A stretch of 7,596 nt of DNA from Armatimonadota bacterium (lineage in GTDB: Bacteria > Armatimonadota > Armatimonadia > Armatimonadales > Armatimonadaceae), in the NCBI GenBank assembly GCA_014381035.1, contig JACMIS010000169.1, positions 1 through 7,596 of the forward strand, written 5' to 3'. Below, in pieces: positions 5,318-7,596 of this stretch (the stretch's first letter is position 1; each line of letters starts with the position of its first letter). Position numbers and translations under genes: made by a program. Below the pieces are notes generated by a model, which was given only the letters and a program-made list of their open reading frames with translations, was not told the DNA's origin and did not search any database.

Positions 5318-7596
5318 ATGGTTTACGATTCGACACAAAAAGATGCGGGGGACGAAACACGTCCCTGGACACGCTGGTGGTGGCTGGGGAGCGCACTGTC
5401 CGAAACCGAGATTACTTCCTCGTTGGAAAAATTTCGTCACGCGGGCTTCGGCGGCGTCGAAATCAGCCCTATTTATGGCGTGACCGGGAATGAGGCGCAG
5501 TCCGTCGCCTTTCTGTCACCACGCTGGGTAGAGCTTTTTGCGTTCACGGTACAGGAGGCACGCCGAATGCACCTTGGCGTTGATCTCATTGCCGGTACCG
5601 GTTGGCCCTTCGGCGGTCCCTGGGTAAAGGAAGACGATGCCGCGCAACAGATTTGGATGGAGAAACGTGCCGTAGGCGGTGAGACGCGAAGCAGTCGGAA
5701 GCCCTCGGCAAAACTTCTCGCGGAGCAAGAGTCTGATGGAAAGCGATACGCACTCTTCCTTGCTCCGACGGGGCAACAGGTGAAGCGTGCCGCACCCGGC
5801 GGTGAAGGCAATGTCCTCAACCCGTTCGATGCGGACGCAGTGCGACGCTATTTCGCGGCTTTCGATACGGCATTCGCGGTATTACCTGATGATCTGCGAC
5901 CGCGTTGTTTCTTCAACGATTCCTGGGAAGTGTTCGGTGCGAACACGACCCCGGAGATTTTGTTGGAGTTTTCCTGGCGACGCGGCTACGATTTGCAGGA
6001 GCATTTGCAACACTTTGCGGGAGACGGTGATCCCGATACTGTACGCCGGGTGCGCTCAGATTACCGGGAAACTATTCACGAAATCACCCTGCAATCTTTC
6101 CTGGAAATATTCGGCGATTGGGCAAGAAACGGACACGGCACGGCGATCCGTAACCAGGCGCATGGTTCGCCGGGCAATTTACTCGATTGCTATGCCGCCG
6201 CTGACATTCCCGAGACCGAGGTGTTCGGTCCCGCGCGACTGACACTGGGGGGATTGGACCGTCTCCGCGAACTGCCGCCGGATTTCGGCACCGAAGAAGA
6301 AGGGCTGGTCTGCCGCATGGCGTCCAGTGCGGCGCATGTCGCGGGGCGTCCTCTGTGCTCCTCGGAATCGTTCACGTGGCTCGGCGAACACGGTCACGTC
6401 ACTCTGGAGCAGATGAAAGCTGAGGTGGACACGCTCTTCACGCTCGGGATAAACCATCTTTTCTTTCATGGAACCCCGTTCTCGCCGGAAGACGCCGAAT
6501 GGCCCGGCTGGCTGTTCTATGCGACGACGCACTGCGCCCCGAGCAACCCGTTCTGGCGCGATTTGCCCGCGCTGAACGCGTACATAACCCGGTGTCAATC
6601 CTTCTTGCAGGCGGGACGACCCGGAAACGATCTCTTGTTATATTTCCCCTTCTATGACCTAATCGCGGGCGAGGCGGGGGCACACGATCTGTTACAGTTC
6701 CTGACCGTCGGGCGAACGGCGACGTGGCTACGCGGCAATCTGCTCGAATTCACCGGGGCGGCAAACCGATTGGTGGAGCGCGGCTGGACGTTCGACATGG
6801 TGTCGGACAAGCAACTGATCGAGCAGGTTCACGTTGCCGAGAGTGGCGACCTCACGGCAGCGCACGAGGGGACGTATCGCGCCCTGTTGATTGTCGGGTG
6901 TCGTCACATGCCCCCAGACACACTGGGACGGATCGCGGCACTGGCGAAATCCGGTGCCTGTATATTGTTCGCGGACGATCTCCTAACGGATGTACCGGGC
7001 TTATCGGACCTGCCCGGACGGCGGGCGCGGCTCTATCAGGCGCAAAACTCACTTTCCGCCGCGCCGGGATTCGCACGGGATAACGATCTGGAATCCCTCC
7101 TGACAAAAGCGGGTGTCGAACGCGAAACCATAACCGACTTCGGTATCGAATTTATCCGGCGACGCACGGATACCGGATGGCTCTATTTTCTCGCGAACCC
7201 CGGCACGACAAATGTTTCGGGCTGGATGCCTTTGACAAAAGCGGCGCGAACCGTCACCCTGCATGACCCGATGCGCGGCGGAAATGGCACCGGCGCGGTC
7301 CGCGTAGACGGAAGCGGACGAACCTCGGTATACCTGGAGATTCCCGCCGGAAGCAGTCTGATTCTCGATGCGAGCGGTTCCGTAACACGGGAAACCGACT
7401 GGCGGTACACCCGACCCGCCGGTACCGCATGCTCACTGAAGGACGGTTGGAAGGTTGCGTTTGTCGCGGGCGGTCCGATATTACCGTCATCGCGTCCGCT
7501 ACCCGCCCTTTCCGATTGGACGACCTGGGAAGCGGACGACAGCAAATCGCTCCGCGCCTTCTCCGGAACCGCGCGTTACACGGTCTCGTTTGAAAC
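5318..7596 (+). CDS. GH106-like glycoside hydrolase (alpha-L-rhamnosidase-type), 3' end outside window
   Basis: A single open frame of 759 codons runs from ATG 5318 off the right edge. GH106 enzymes cleave alpha-L-rhamnosides by inversion using a (beta/alpha)8 core and accessory beta domains, and are usually 800-1100 residues, so the C terminus is missing. Family features: 'RPWTRWWWLGS' (15-25), 'GFGGVEISPIYG' about 20 residues further on, 'DLIAGTGWPFGGPWV' (89-103), 'NDSWEVFG' near 208, 'QAHGSPGNLLD' (280-290) followed by 'DIPETE' (296-301), and 'SSESFTW' (348-354). E299, E301 and E350 are candidate catalytic acids by comparison with the family, but were not proven by alignment. The last residues, 'SGTARYTVSFE', look like the start of a GH2-type jelly-roll domain. 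No signal peptide is present, and the in-frame upstream sequence back to the TGA at 5216 offers none. There is no Shine-Dalgarno sequence. Rhamnosidase specificity is likely but not certain; other exo-glycosidases of this broad family are possible. Confidence 0.8.
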   Translation, partial: MVYDSTQKDAGDETRPWTRWWWLGSALSETEITSSLEKFRHAGFGGVEISPIYGVTGNEAQSVAFLSPRWVELFAFTVQEARRMHLGVDLIAGTGWPFGGPWVKEDDAAQQIWMEKRAVGGETRSSRKPSAKLLAEQESDGKRYALFLAPTGQQVKRAAPGGEGNVLNPFDADAVRRYFAAFDTAFAVLPDDLRPRCFFNDSWEVFGANTTPEILLEFSWRRGYDLQEHLQHFAGDGDPDTVRRVRSDYRETIHEITLQSFLEIFGDWARNGHGTAIRNQAHGSPGNLLDCYAAADIPETEVFGPARLTLGGLDRLRELPPDFGTEEEGLVCRMASSAAHVAGRPLCSSESFTWLGEHGHVTLEQMKAEVDTLFTLGINHLFFHGTPFSPEDAEWPGWLFYATTHCAPSNPFWRDLPALNAYITRCQSFLQAGRPGNDLLLYFPFYDLIAGEAGAHDLLQFLTVGRTATWLRGNLLEFTGAANRLVERGWTFDMVSDKQLIEQVHVAESGDLTAAHEGTYRALLIVGCRHMPPDTLGRIAALAKSGACILFADDLLTDVPGLSDLPGRRARLYQAQNSLSAAPGFARDNDLESLLTKAGVERETITDFGIEFIRRRTDTGWLYFLANPGTTNVSGWMPLTKAARTVTLHDPMRGGNGTGAVRVDGSGRTSVYLEIPAGSSLILDASGSVTRETDWRYTRPAGTACSLKDGWKVAFVAGGPILPSSRPLPALSDWTTWEADDSKSLRAFSGTARYTVSFE

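Noticed and set aside
6179..6598. 139-codon minus-strand open frame
   Set aside because: It is antisense to the GH106-like catalytic region, where the plus strand is one continuous motif-bearing frame.
1..7596. CRISPR array, tRNA/rRNA genes, insertion sequences or phage genes
   Set aside because: No regularly spaced direct repeats, tRNA-like cloverleaf, transposase-like protein or terminal inverted repeats were seen on either strand.

Overview
The window looks like chromosomal DNA from an environmental bacterium of the Armatimonadota (Capsulimonas/Chthonomonas/Fimbriimonas-like), or possibly a planctomycete-like relative. The strongest clue is a type IV-prepilin-like protein with the FTLIELL helix, an '[12 protein letters not shown]' continuation, a 'QDYDETWP' segment and a C-terminal H-X9-DG motif, a combination typical of large paralogous families in these phyla. 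This placement is an inference from protein style, since no rRNA or marker gene is present. Coding DNA is GC-rich, with AT-rich islands confined to promoter regions.

Layout. Positions 1-1083 (minus strand) hold the first 361 codons of a membrane-anchored LytR-CpsA-Psr (LCP) cell-envelope glycopolymer ligase, which runs off the left edge. A 420-nt divergent intergenic region (1084-1503) separates it from a plus-strand class III PLP aminotransferase (1504-2823), whose start codon lies so close to a -10 box that the mRNA may be leaderless. The next gene is a LacI-family repressor (about 2961-4049). Its promoter carries two identical but oppositely oriented 14-nt operators exactly 42 bp apart, plus a degenerate third copy. 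A 318-nt gap without a convincing gene (4050-4367) contains two small dyads. It leads to the H-X9-DG prepilin-like gene (4368-5195), the only start here with a clear Shine-Dalgarno sequence. A 122-nt spacer with a 20-bp uninterrupted hairpin (5254-5299) precedes a large glycoside hydrolase of the GH106 (alpha-L-rhamnosidase-like) type (5318 to the right edge), which has no signal peptide and is cut off by the window.

How the genes may work together. The lacI, prepilin-like and glycoside hydrolase genes lie in the same direction and could form a carbohydrate-responsive locus: a sugar-sensing repressor, a surface or secreted pseudopilin-like protein, and an enzyme acting on rhamnose-type glycans. 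No copy of the lacI operator was seen in front of the prepilin or hydrolase genes, so co-regulation is unproven. The operators point first to autoregulation. The aminotransferase and LCP genes look like neighbours with unrelated roles.

No tRNA, rRNA, CRISPR array, insertion sequence or integration site was seen. I found no clear new multi-gene system. The observations most worth following are the phased operator array, the hairpin before the hydrolase, and the five-cysteine insert of the aminotransferase.
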